Part shown: piece after piece, positions 8,910 to 16,910 of the stretch | Layout: every line of letters begins with the position of its first letter | How positions within the stretch are numbered: position 1 is the stretch's first letter | Origin: Photobacterium sp. DA100 | Lineage (GTDB): Bacteria; Pseudomonadota; Gammaproteobacteria; Enterobacterales; Vibrionaceae | Direction of reading: 5' to 3' | Assembly (NCBI RefSeq): GCF_029223585.1 | Contig: NZ_CP119424.1 | Span: forward strand, 620,001 to 684,000 | Length of the DNA: 64,000 nt | Translations under genes and position numbers: made by a program | Notes under the pieces: generated by a model | What the model was told of the DNA's origin: nothing | The model's database searches: none | What the model saw: only the letters and a program-made list of their open reading frames with translations

Positions 8910-11279
8910 ATGACTATTCAAACGCTTAGCAGTGATAAACTGTATCGCGCCTCAGAACTAAATGGCTTGCCTGAAGATTGTAAGTCGACCAAGAATCTCA
9001 CCCCGCTTGATGAAATTGTCGGGCAAGAACGTGCACAGAAAGCCGTTGAATTTGCCATGTCAATCAAGGAGAAGGGGTACAACATCTACGCCATAGGCCG
9101 CAATGGCCTCGGCAAGCGAACCATGGTACTGCGCTACCTTAATCGCCATGACCCCAATGGCAATGGTAACTCACTTTTTGATTGGTGTTATGTTGCCGAT
9201 TTCGATGAAGCCCGAAGTCCGAAGGTACTGAAATTACCGGCCGGCAGTGGCCATGCTTTCAAGAAAGATATCGAAAAGCTAATGACGCGTTTGGTCAAAG
9301 CCCTGCCTCTGGCTTTCGACAATGAAATGTATTATAGCCGCTCGGAAAAACTGAAAAATCAGTTGACGGAAAAGCAAGAAAGCGCACTGCTGACGCTGAC
9401 GAAGGAAGCCAAAGAGCACAGCGTCAGTTTGTCGGTTACCACCTCGGGTGAGTATCAGCTCGTTGCCCTCAATGGTGAAGAGCCACATACCGAAGAGTCA
9501 TTTGCCAAGCTGACGGAAAAAGAGCAAGCCGCTTTTGAAAATACCATCAACGAGTTGGAACGTCAGCTGCGGGATATTGTTCGTCAGCTGACTGAATTGG
9601 AAGAAGAGTTTTCCGATAAGATCCAGAAGCTCAATGAAGAAGTCGCGCTCGATGTCGTGTCGCATTTTATCAAGGCCCTGAAAGAGGAATACAAACCGTT
9701 GCCTGAGGTTCTCGCGTATTTAAAAGCGATGCAGGCTGATATTCTGGAAAACCTTGATATTTTCCTGGAAGAAAGTGAAGAGCAGGTTGCCCTGGCTTAT
9801 GCCGCGCTTGATAAAAAAATGCCTCGTCGCTACCAGGTAAATATGCTGGTGAGTCAGGACGGCTCTAAGTTTCCTATCGTGGTCGAGGAAAGCCCGAATT
9901 ACCACTCTATCTTTGGCTATGTTGAAAACGCTACCTACAAAGGCACGGTATTTACCGACTTTTCGCTGATCCGTCCGGGCAGCTTGCACCGAGCCAATGG
10001 CGGTGTTTTGCTGATGGATGCGGTGAAAGTGCTGGAGCGCCCTTATGTATGGGATGGCCTAAAGCGAGCATTGCGCTCTCGCAAACTGAGCGTGAGTTCT
10101 CTGGAAAAAGAAGTGACGCTATCGGGGACGATCTCGTTAGATCCGGAGCCCATTCCATTGAACGTGAAGATCATATTGTTCGGTGATTACCAGACATACC
10201 AGCTTCTACAGCATTACGATCCGGAGTTCAGCGAGTTGTTCCGTGTCACTGCTGATTTTGAAGATGAAATGAACCGTACCGATGAGTCGGAAGCACAATA
10301 TGCCAAGTTCATTTCCAGTATCGTTAACGACAATAAGATGCTTCACTGTGATCGTAAGGCGATTGGCCGGATCGTCGAATACAGTTCTCGTCAGGCCGAT
10401 GATCAGAACAAGCTGTCTTTGCACTCTGCGGATATTGCCAATCTGCTGCGTGAGTCTAACTATGTTGCTAAATCGTCCAATGCCACGATGATCAGGGCCA
10501 ATCATGTTGAGCTTGCATTGAGTAACCAGGAAATGCGGGTCAGCAGGCTTAAAGATCACGTTATGCAAACCTTTACCAACGGTACAACCCTGATTGATAC
10601 CGTCGGCGAAGTGATAGGGCAGGTGAATGGCTTGTCGGTCATTTCAACATCAGATTACCAGTTCGGCTCACCGAACCGTATTACCGCAACGACGTCCTAC
10701 GGTGAGGGTGGCGTTTTTGATATTGAACGCAGTGTCGATCTTGGCGGCCGGATCCACTCCAAAGGCGTGATGATCCTATCGGCCTATCTCGCATCGGTGT
10801 TTGGCCGCAACAAGCGGATCCCGCTGACGACCCACCTGACTTTTGAGCAATCTTACGGTGGTGTCGATGGGGATAGTGCGTCGATGGCTGAGCTGTGTGC
10901 CATTGTTTCTGCCTTCTCCCAAATGCCAATCAGGCAGGATGTCGCCATTACCGGTTCGATGAACCAGTTTGGTGCCGCCCAGCCGATTGGTGGCGTTAAC
11001 GAGAAAATCGAAGGCTTCTTTGATGTCTGTGCAATCAAAGGTCGCACTCCAGGCCAAGGGGTGATCATCCCTCAGTCTAATGTGCATAACCTGATGCTGA
11101 GAAAGGATATTGTTGACGCTGTCGACAAGGGTGAATTCAATATCTGGGCGATAAGCCATGTGACGGAGGCCATTGAGATCCTGATCGGGCAGGTTGCAGG
11201 CCAAGCGGGCTTGGATGGAATCTATCCGGTCGACAGTGTGCTAGGCCAAGCACAATTGAAGCTTAACGCACTCCGCTAG
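8910..11279 (+). CDS. Lon-like ATP-dependent protease (LonB/YcbZ type)
   Basis: 789-residue AAA+ serine protease of the Lon-related family. The Walker A-like GRNGLGKR is at residues 63-70. A long coiled-coil insertion follows (about 140-290), then a second ATPase block with Walker B-like NGGVLLMDAVKVLE. The C-terminal S16 protease domain holds the catalytic serine in GGVDGDSASMAELCAIVSAF and the catalytic lysine in PIGGVNEKIEGFFDVC. E. coli YcbZ is shorter (about 586 residues). GGAGGG lies 7 bases before ATG. The role is presumably protein quality control; partners are unknown. This looks like the left chromosomal neighbour of the GMT island. Confidence 0.9.
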   Translation: MTIQTLSSDKLYRASELNGLPEDCKSTKNLTPLDEIVGQERAQKAVEFAMSIKEKGYNIYAIGRNGLGKRTMVLRYLNRHDPNGNGNSLFDWCYVADFDEARSPKVLKLPAGSGHAFKKDIEKLMTRLVKALPLAFDNEMYYSRSEKLKNQLTEKQESALLTLTKEAKEHSVSLSVTTSGEYQLVALNGEEPHTEESFAKLTEKEQAAFENTINELERQLRDIVRQLTELEEEFSDKIQKLNEEVALDVVSHFIKALKEEYKPLPEVLAYLKAMQADILENLDIFLEESEEQVALAYAALDKKMPRRYQVNMLVSQDGSKFPIVVEESPNYHSIFGYVENATYKGTVFTDFSLIRPGSLHRANGGVLLMDAVKVLERPYVWDGLKRALRSRKLSVSSLEKEVTLSGTISLDPEPIPLNVKIILFGDYQTYQLLQHYDPEFSELFRVTADFEDEMNRTDESEAQYAKFISSIVNDNKMLHCDRKAIGRIVEYSSRQADDQNKLSLHSADIANLLRESNYVAKSSNATMIRANHVELALSNQEMRVSRLKDHVMQTFTNGTTLIDTVGEVIGQVNGLSVISTSDYQFGSPNRITATTSYGEGGVFDIERSVDLGGRIHSKGVMILSAYLASVFGRNKRIPLTTHLTFEQSYGGVDGDSASMAELCAIVSAFSQMPIRQDVAITGSMNQFGAAQPIGGVNEKIEGFFDVCAIKGRTPGQGVIIPQSNVHNLMLRKDIVDAVDKGEFNIWAISHVTEAIEILIGQVAGQAGLDGIYPVDSVLGQAQLKLNALR

Positions 11280-11356
11280 TCTAACAAGGTTCGGCTTAAT
11301 TGAAAAAGACCGCCAGAAGTTTATCCCACCCAGATAATAGTGTGTACTTTGATACT

Positions 11357-11378
11357 AAAACCCCTTAATTGGGGTTTT
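11357..11378 (+). terminator. Rho-independent terminator after the Lon-like protease
   Basis: AAAACCCC, a 6-base loop, then GGGGTTTT followed by more T, 78 bases after the stop codon. It insulates the island operon from the protease gene. Confidence 0.85.
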
Positions 11379-11404
11379 TATTTGTTTATTTTTCACACTG
11401 GACT

Positions 11405-11432
11405 ATACATATATTATATGCACTATATGTAT
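11405..11432. repeat. Inverted repeat just upstream of gmtY
   Basis: ATACATATA (11405-11413) and TATATGTAT (11424-11432) form perfect 9-bp arms 9 bases before the gmtY start. It could be a recombinase-binding or operator site, or part of the left end of the island. The role is inferred only from position. Confidence 0.4.
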
Positions 11433-11441
11433 TGTTAGAAG

Positions 11442-12995
11442 GTGGAAATGGTAACAGTTCGAGCTAAAGCCAAGGTGCAAGAGGACAATACTGGGGTTAA
11501 AACCGAAACATACATCTTGCTCACCGAGCAAGGTGATATACCTATGTTGACTGATTACATTCTAAAGCTGCAAGGAGATGGCGCGAGCAAATCCACTCTT
11601 GCTAGGTTGTTGCAGGCCACATCAAAACTCATGGCTTACATGGACGTGAACAAGGATGTGTTTAACGATCCAGAGTTACTATTTCAGACTTTTGCCACTC
11701 GATTATACACAGGCACCATTGGCGAAGATGGGCTTGACCCGTCAGGTTTATATTGGATGCCAGCGTCAACGCATCAGGTGAACCTGTTGGTGTCTTCCCT
11801 AACGAAGTTGACGGATTACCTAGCGAAGAAACATGGCGCTAAGAGCATGAACCCTCTGCGGGACGCGACTCCTCATGAAGAACGCCTGAACTACGCGGCT
11901 TGGTACAGAAGAACACAATATGACTTTCTCGGGCACATTGAAGATAAGAACTTAAATGAAACAACGAAGAAAGTTCGTACCGTCAAAGGCCGCTCTCGAC
12001 TCAAGCCGTCGGATAACGCTGCCAAACGCTTCCCTAGACAGCATTTTGATGATTTCTTCTTTGCCATCAGTAAGTCTAAAGATGTAAGGGTCTCACTGAG
12101 GAATCAGATGATAACAACCCTTATGGAAGCGGGCGGGCTTAGGCATAGTGAGGCGATTAACCTTTGGGTTACGGATGTGTTAGACGACCCCGAAGATCCT
12201 GAAAACTGCATTGTTCGAATTTATGATGAACAAGATGGTAAAGCCCCTTTCCGTTTCAAATCTAAAGGGGGTCAAACAAACAGAGCAAGCTACCTGAAAG
12301 AAAAGTATGGCCGCATACCCCGAAAGAATATGGTTGGTAATGAGCATGTTGGGCAAAAATGGACAAAGCCATGTAACGGTACAGACAATTTTATACAGGT
12401 CTACTGGTTCCCTTCTGAGGCTGGCAGGGTGTTTAAAAAACTCTGGCAGCAATACATCCCTTATCGCGCTAACATGGTATCCGTCAATAAGCACCACCCT
12501 TATGCCTTTGTTTCCTTCAGCAAAGATAAGAGGTATTACGGTTCTCCAATTAGAATCAAGGCGTTTGAAAGCGCCTATGAAATAGGCTTAAGGCGTATTG
12601 GGCTAGAGCCTAATAAAGATGAAGGACTCGCCCCTCATGGTCACCGCCACGCTTATGGTTACAACCTTTCCGACTCAGGCTTATCACCCTTTGTTATCCA
12701 AAAGGCATTGCACCACGCCAATATCGAATCGCAATTGGTGTACACAGAGCCTTCGGCAGTAGATGTTACCAAAGCAATGAAAGTAGCCTCAAAGCAGTTG
12801 CAACAGCGCCACGAGCCTGACGAACTAGAAGTCAAAAAGGGCATTGAGTTTGCATCTAACGCCCTAATCGAAGACAAAAAAACACACAAAATACCAGATT
12901 GGCAATCACTCACTGAATACGGCTTTCAGGACATTGACCCACAAGGGTTATTTACAGGTAAGCACCCCAAATTCAGCCGTAAGCGAGGTAACTAA
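11442..12995 (+). CDS. gmtY: Gamma-mobile-trio recombinase GmtY (tyrosine recombinase)
   Basis: 517-residue site-specific tyrosine recombinase. The catalytic set is complete: Arg234 in GGLRHSEAINL, His399-x-x-Arg402 in PHGHRHAYGYNL, His425 in LHHANIES and the nucleophile Tyr434 in LVYTEPS. The N-terminal 150 residues look like a SAM-like core-binding region (LTDYLAKKHGAKSMNPLRDA). The order recombinase, then a 931-residue partner, then a 226-residue partner matches the GmtY-GmtZ-GmtX trio that marks GMT islands in gamma-proteobacteria (VPA1270-VPA1268 in V. parahaemolyticus, from memory). The ORF frame opens at 11442 (ATG at 11448 is preceded by AAGGTGG), so the first residues are uncertain. 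Its TAA abuts the gmtZ ATG. Confidence 0.88.
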   Translation: MEMVTVRAKAKVQEDNTGVKTETYILLTEQGDIPMLTDYILKLQGDGASKSTLARLLQATSKLMAYMDVNKDVFNDPELLFQTFATRLYTGTIGEDGLDPSGLYWMPASTHQVNLLVSSLTKLTDYLAKKHGAKSMNPLRDATPHEERLNYAAWYRRTQYDFLGHIEDKNLNETTKKVRTVKGRSRLKPSDNAAKRFPRQHFDDFFFAISKSKDVRVSLRNQMITTLMEAGGLRHSEAINLWVTDVLDDPEDPENCIVRIYDEQDGKAPFRFKSKGGQTNRASYLKEKYGRIPRKNMVGNEHVGQKWTKPCNGTDNFIQVYWFPSEAGRVFKKLWQQYIPYRANMVSVNKHHPYAFVSFSKDKRYYGSPIRIKAFESAYEIGLRRIGLEPNKDEGLAPHGHRHAYGYNLSDSGLSPFVIQKALHHANIESQLVYTEPSAVDVTKAMKVASKQLQQRHEPDELEVKKGIEFASNALIEDKKTHKIPDWQSLTEYGFQDIDPQGLFTGKHPKFSRKRGN

Positions 12996-15791
12996 ATGGC
13001 AAGAAAATTAACCTTCGACGGGCGTTCAACCGATGATACCTTTATGTGGCTTGTGAACTCTCACGGTAAAGAATGGCATCAATGGGCAGAGTTTGCTGCG
13101 AGTTGGCTGGCTACCTTGACTGCAACAGCTCATCAAAGAAATGCACTTACGCATTTCTTTGAGACCTACCTCGTTTCACATGTACCTTATGCCGCAGAGC
13201 CTACATTATTTTTCAGTGGGAAAGACGGTCATATCAGCTCTAGTGAAGAGTTCATAAAGATATTGGTAGACAAGGGAGCCAATACACGGAAAGGTAACCA
13301 CAACAACATTATCGTTGATTTTATTGACTGGGTGATTAAGCATCATTTCAGCATTGACGATGAGGGTCAACCAACAGCGATGTTTGTGAACCCTCTTGAA
13401 AAAGTAAAATCCCCATCTGGTAAACCAGAAACGGTTCGCACTCCGCTGCCATACAGATACATCATTGATTTACTTAATATAATTCACCAAGAACTTGGTG
13501 AGAGTGAATTAGAGCAGCGTAAAAAAGTCGCAAGAGACAAAGCCACAGAACAACTTAATAAACTCCAGCAAAAGCTTGAAAGATTGCAAGCCAAACTATC
13601 AAGCGCGACCACCAACCAGTTGAAGGAGACGCTCACTAAGCAAGTCGCTGATAGTGAGCACGCTATTACACTCAAAAAAGCAGAAATTCTATCTATTGAT
13701 ACGCTACCATCGTACCGCTTTACCCACTTCTCAGATTGGAAATGGGCATCCGAGATTGAGTTTGGTCGTAACATGTGGATTGAAGTCGATATCGACTATG
13801 TTAAAACCCATGAATCCGACCCTGACTTTAAATGGCGACGTAAAACGGTTAGACGAAATAATAAAGGCGTGCTTGTGTACCAACACTGGTCGCCCGTTTG
13901 CGCCATGCTTGCGTTTATCAAGCTACATTTGCCGCTGCGCACATACCAGATACGTATGCTCGATTCTGGCGAAGCAGATACGCATCGGTATGAGGGCGGT
14001 GCTTGGCTGCCCAATAAAAAACATGACTTCAAGCTAGGTACGGCGAGAAACCCCTTCAGTAAAGGGGTGTTTACCCGACTCTATGACAGTTATGAAAGCA
14101 CCTATTCAACAGGCTTGTATATCAACTCCAACAAAACAGCCGACCAAAATAAAGACGAATTAGACAGGGGGTATACCATCCCGTGGCAAAATGAAGAGGT
14201 GCTTTACTGGCTTGAAAAACTGAGAAATTGGCAAGAGAAATACAATCCGATTTCAAAACCCACCTCCTGTCTGGGGTTAAAAAAGAAACACACAGATGAA
14301 AAAAAAACAAAAGCGCAATTAAGTGCTATGGGAGATATTTGTTTCTTGTTTCGTGACGCTTCTGCAAAAGGCTCAGATAAACAAAAGCCGATTAGCAAAC
14401 AAGCGTTTGCGACATTTTGGTATCAATTATTGTTAGAGCTGGAAGATCAATTAGAAGCCAAAAGCATAACTCTAAAAGACGGAAAGAAACTCAAATTAGT
14501 GCGCGATTATCCTGAGGGTACTAGTGTAAGTGTTATGTTCTCCACGCTTTTTCCTCCTCATTCCATTCGTGTATCACTCATTACCGCCTATACAATGGAA
14601 ACCGATTTACCTCTGCCTGTCATTTCAAAGCTCTTGGCAGGGCATACACGACTTTTGATGACCATCTACTACAACAAAATAACGCCCAGTGTGATGCGTG
14701 ATTTGATGGATGGAGCACAAACCAATCTGCTTGAAAACGCGGGAGAGCAAACCCGCCTGTTCCTTCGCAACCAAAGCTTGGAGCAGATTGAGTGCAAAAT
14801 GGTCTACCACGATAACGAAGGCACATTAAGTGCCTTGACGGAGCAGTTACCTGTGGGATGGTCGAACCGCCCTTGTGGGCTGTGCTTGGTAGGCGGTAAC
14901 ACCACTAGAATGGATACAAAAGCACCGCCTAGTGGTTGTTGGAATGGCGGTGTGTTACTTGTCGATAATACACAGAATGGTAATGCCAGACTCTACGAAT
15001 CCCTTCCTCCCCATAGCTGTACCCGCTGCCGCTGGTTGGTCACTAACGCCTTATATTTGCCAGCCTTAATCGCCCACAACAACCGTTTGAGCTATCAGGT
15101 TCATGATGCCGCAAACCTTGCGGTCGAACTGGAGGGTGAGTTGAGGGGGCTAATGGATGAATTCACCGATGCTCTGGAGAATGATGCGGTTTTCACCAAA
15201 CACGCAGAAATGGAACTCATGGAAAACCGTGTGGAGCAGCAGAATGCGTTAGCCAACGAGCTTGCCAAGGACTACATCGGGACATTCAAGCTGATTCAGC
15301 GCATTGTGGATATCGAAAACCAACGCCAAGACGGCGATACCAGCGATAAGTTGGTGGCGCTGGGTGACCAAGATGATGTTGAAATCGCGCTTCAATTTAT
15401 GGAAACCGATTCGGAGCTATTCCACCTCTCGCTGCTTAGCCACGATGCCGAAGTCTACCCAGCCTTAATGGATGATTTAGTGAAATTGCCCGCACTGCCC
15501 CGCCAAGCAAAAACACTCAGTCGCTTCTTGGTGAAGAAAGGTTATGAACCTGTGTTTCTTGAAATGGACGACAAAACCTCCGCTATGGCCGCGAATGCCC
15601 TCATGCGTGAAATGGCAAAGATTGCCGACCCTGATAACTTGTTGGAAGGTATGCGCAAAGCCGCGACTTACCTTGAGTCAGGCCAATACCTTGAGGAAAA
15701 CGGGTTGCTGGAAAAAGGGGTTGCAGGGCTGATAAAGAGCAGCGACACCATTCAATCCAAACTGCTGAAAGACCTAATAGGAGTAAGGTGA
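12996..15791 (+). CDS. gmtZ: Gamma-mobile-trio protein GmtZ (integrase-like)
   Basis: 931 residues, starting directly after the gmtY stop. Residues about 165-225 form a strongly charged coiled coil (KVARDKATEQLNKLQQKLER). A recombinase-like C-terminal signature is visible: His522-x-x-Arg525 (PPHSIRVSLITAYTM), His550 (LAGHTRLLM) and Tyr558/Tyr559, with the 9-residue His-Tyr spacing found in tyrosine recombinases. A cysteine cluster follows (RPCGLCLVGGN, then SCTRCRW), probably binding zinc. The last 250 residues are helical. It is presumably a second recombinase subunit acting with GmtY. I cannot identify the first catalytic arginine with confidence. Confidence 0.85.
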   Translation: MARKLTFDGRSTDDTFMWLVNSHGKEWHQWAEFAASWLATLTATAHQRNALTHFFETYLVSHVPYAAEPTLFFSGKDGHISSSEEFIKILVDKGANTRKGNHNNIIVDFIDWVIKHHFSIDDEGQPTAMFVNPLEKVKSPSGKPETVRTPLPYRYIIDLLNIIHQELGESELEQRKKVARDKATEQLNKLQQKLERLQAKLSSATTNQLKETLTKQVADSEHAITLKKAEILSIDTLPSYRFTHFSDWKWASEIEFGRNMWIEVDIDYVKTHESDPDFKWRRKTVRRNNKGVLVYQHWSPVCAMLAFIKLHLPLRTYQIRMLDSGEADTHRYEGGAWLPNKKHDFKLGTARNPFSKGVFTRLYDSYESTYSTGLYINSNKTADQNKDELDRGYTIPWQNEEVLYWLEKLRNWQEKYNPISKPTSCLGLKKKHTDEKKTKAQLSAMGDICFLFRDASAKGSDKQKPISKQAFATFWYQLLLELEDQLEAKSITLKDGKKLKLVRDYPEGTSVSVMFSTLFPPHSIRVSLITAYTMETDLPLPVISKLLAGHTRLLMTIYYNKITPSVMRDLMDGAQTNLLENAGEQTRLFLRNQSLEQIECKMVYHDNEGTLSALTEQLPVGWSNRPCGLCLVGGNTTRMDTKAPPSGCWNGGVLLVDNTQNGNARLYESLPPHSCTRCRWLVTNALYLPALIAHNNRLSYQVHDAANLAVELEGELRGLMDEFTDALENDAVFTKHAEMELMENRVEQQNALANELAKDYIGTFKLIQRIVDIENQRQDGDTSDKLVALGDQDDVEIALQFMETDSELFHLSLLSHDAEVYPALMDDLVKLPALPRQAKTLSRFLVKKGYEPVFLEMDDKTSAMAANALMREMAKIADPDNLLEGMRKAATYLESGQYLEENGLLEKGVAGLIKSSDTIQSKLLKDLIGVR

Positions 15792-16471
15792 TGGCGAATG
15801 AAATCAACCCTGACATCATCGCTGAAAGCCTAAAGGAAGGTAAGTCAGTGCGGATGCAGAACTCTATCGACAAGCTCAACACCATGCTGAGCGAATACTA
15901 TGAAAGTGGTGAGCGGGACTTTTCCGTCACCACCATTGGCAGGGTGTCGCAGGATAACGGCGGTGTGGGTTACCAGTCGATTCGAGCAACGAAAAATAAG
16001 CACTTTCGTGACTTGATAGCGGCATGGGCAGCCAAAGCCGAAACCACTATGAAAAAGCCGCCTGTCCCCCATGCCGAATCCCGCAGGGAGCCGAAGGATA
16101 ACGACCTGCTAAAGCAGATTGATGACCCTGTACTTCGTGCATGGATGGGGCAGATTATTGCTGAGCGGAACCGCATTAGGAATGAACTCAATATCCTGAA
16201 AAGCCAGACGGAGTTTGTGATAGACCGTAGGCCAGTCCGGCAGTTTGATAACCAAGCACCGGATAACCCTGTTGAGGAGCTGCCCGCTTTCACGTTGACA
16301 GAAATGGAGAAGATGGCACTAAAGGCACTGTTCGATAAGGAGCGCCTAGAAGAGAACGGTTGGGAAATTCATGAAAATGGTCGAGTAATGGCAACCGAGT
16401 ACGATACGGAGGTACTTCCACGCCCATTCGCCAAGGTCATCAAAAAGGTACTGGGAGATACAGATGAGTAA
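15791..16471 (+). CDS. gmtX: Gamma-mobile-trio protein GmtX
   Basis: 226-residue protein of unknown biochemical role, third member of the trio. An N-terminal helical region (SIDKLNTMLSEYYESGERDF) precedes FSVTTIGRVSQDNGGVGYQS, which resembles a small DNA-binding fold. A coiled coil spans about 105-140 (RAWMGQIIAERNRIRNELN), and the C-terminal domain contains FTLTEMEKMALKALFD. The ATG at 15791 overlaps the gmtZ TGA by one base and has AAGG upstream; the GTG at 15788 is less likely. Identification rests on position after gmtY and gmtZ and on size. Confidence 0.78.
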   Translation: MANEINPDIIAESLKEGKSVRMQNSIDKLNTMLSEYYESGERDFSVTTIGRVSQDNGGVGYQSIRATKNKHFRDLIAAWAAKAETTMKKPPVPHAESRREPKDNDLLKQIDDPVLRAWMGQIIAERNRIRNELNILKSQTEFVIDRRPVRQFDNQAPDNPVEELPAFTLTEMEKMALKALFDKERLEENGWEIHENGRVMATEYDTEVLPRPFAKVIKKVLGDTDE

Positions 16472-16910
16472 AGCTAAGGGCGAGGAATTCGTTAACACGT
16501 TCTTGGTGTGGGCGGAGACCCAGTCTAAGGGCGATATTGAAGCGATAACCTACGGCGGGCGGCTTAACCGCACTGACTTGCAAGCGGCGATTGGGTGCTC
16601 TGGGAACGCCTTAAAACCCAAAAGCGGAAATAAGCAGTTACTCCAAGAGATTGAAAAGTTTGAAAATAAATTAAGGAAGAACAAATGGCTTCCCCCGTTT
16701 AACGATAAAGGCAAGGCGAAGCAAGAAAGTCATACGCCTAAACGTTATGACAGCTCAGAAAATGAAGTGGTTAAACTGAAGGCACGGAATGCTGAGCTGG
16801 AAAGAGACTTGATGGAAGCAAAGGCTGAGATAGCTGGACTCAAAAAAGCGAATAAGAAATTCAAGGAAATGTCCCAGTATATTGCCGAGATGGGAGTGAT
16901 GCCACGATGA
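16464..16910 (+). CDS. Small coiled-coil protein, VPA1267-like
   Basis: 148 residues, overlapping gmtX by 8 bases. Residues 1-75 are a compact basic domain (FVNTFLVWAETQSKGDIEAI; LNRTDLQAAIGCSGNALKPK) that could be a helix-turn-helix. Residues about 90-140 are a coiled coil (VKLKARNAELERDLMEAKAE). In V. parahaemolyticus the gene after the trio is VPA1267, a protein of similar size; I believe this is its homologue, but that is from memory. Its role is unknown. Translational coupling to both neighbours suggests it works with the trio or with the helicase. Confidence 0.65.
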   Translation: MSKAKGEEFVNTFLVWAETQSKGDIEAITYGGRLNRTDLQAAIGCSGNALKPKSGNKQLLQEIEKFENKLRKNKWLPPFNDKGKAKQESHTPKRYDSSENEVVKLKARNAELERDLMEAKAEIAGLKKANKKFKEMSQYIAEMGVMPR

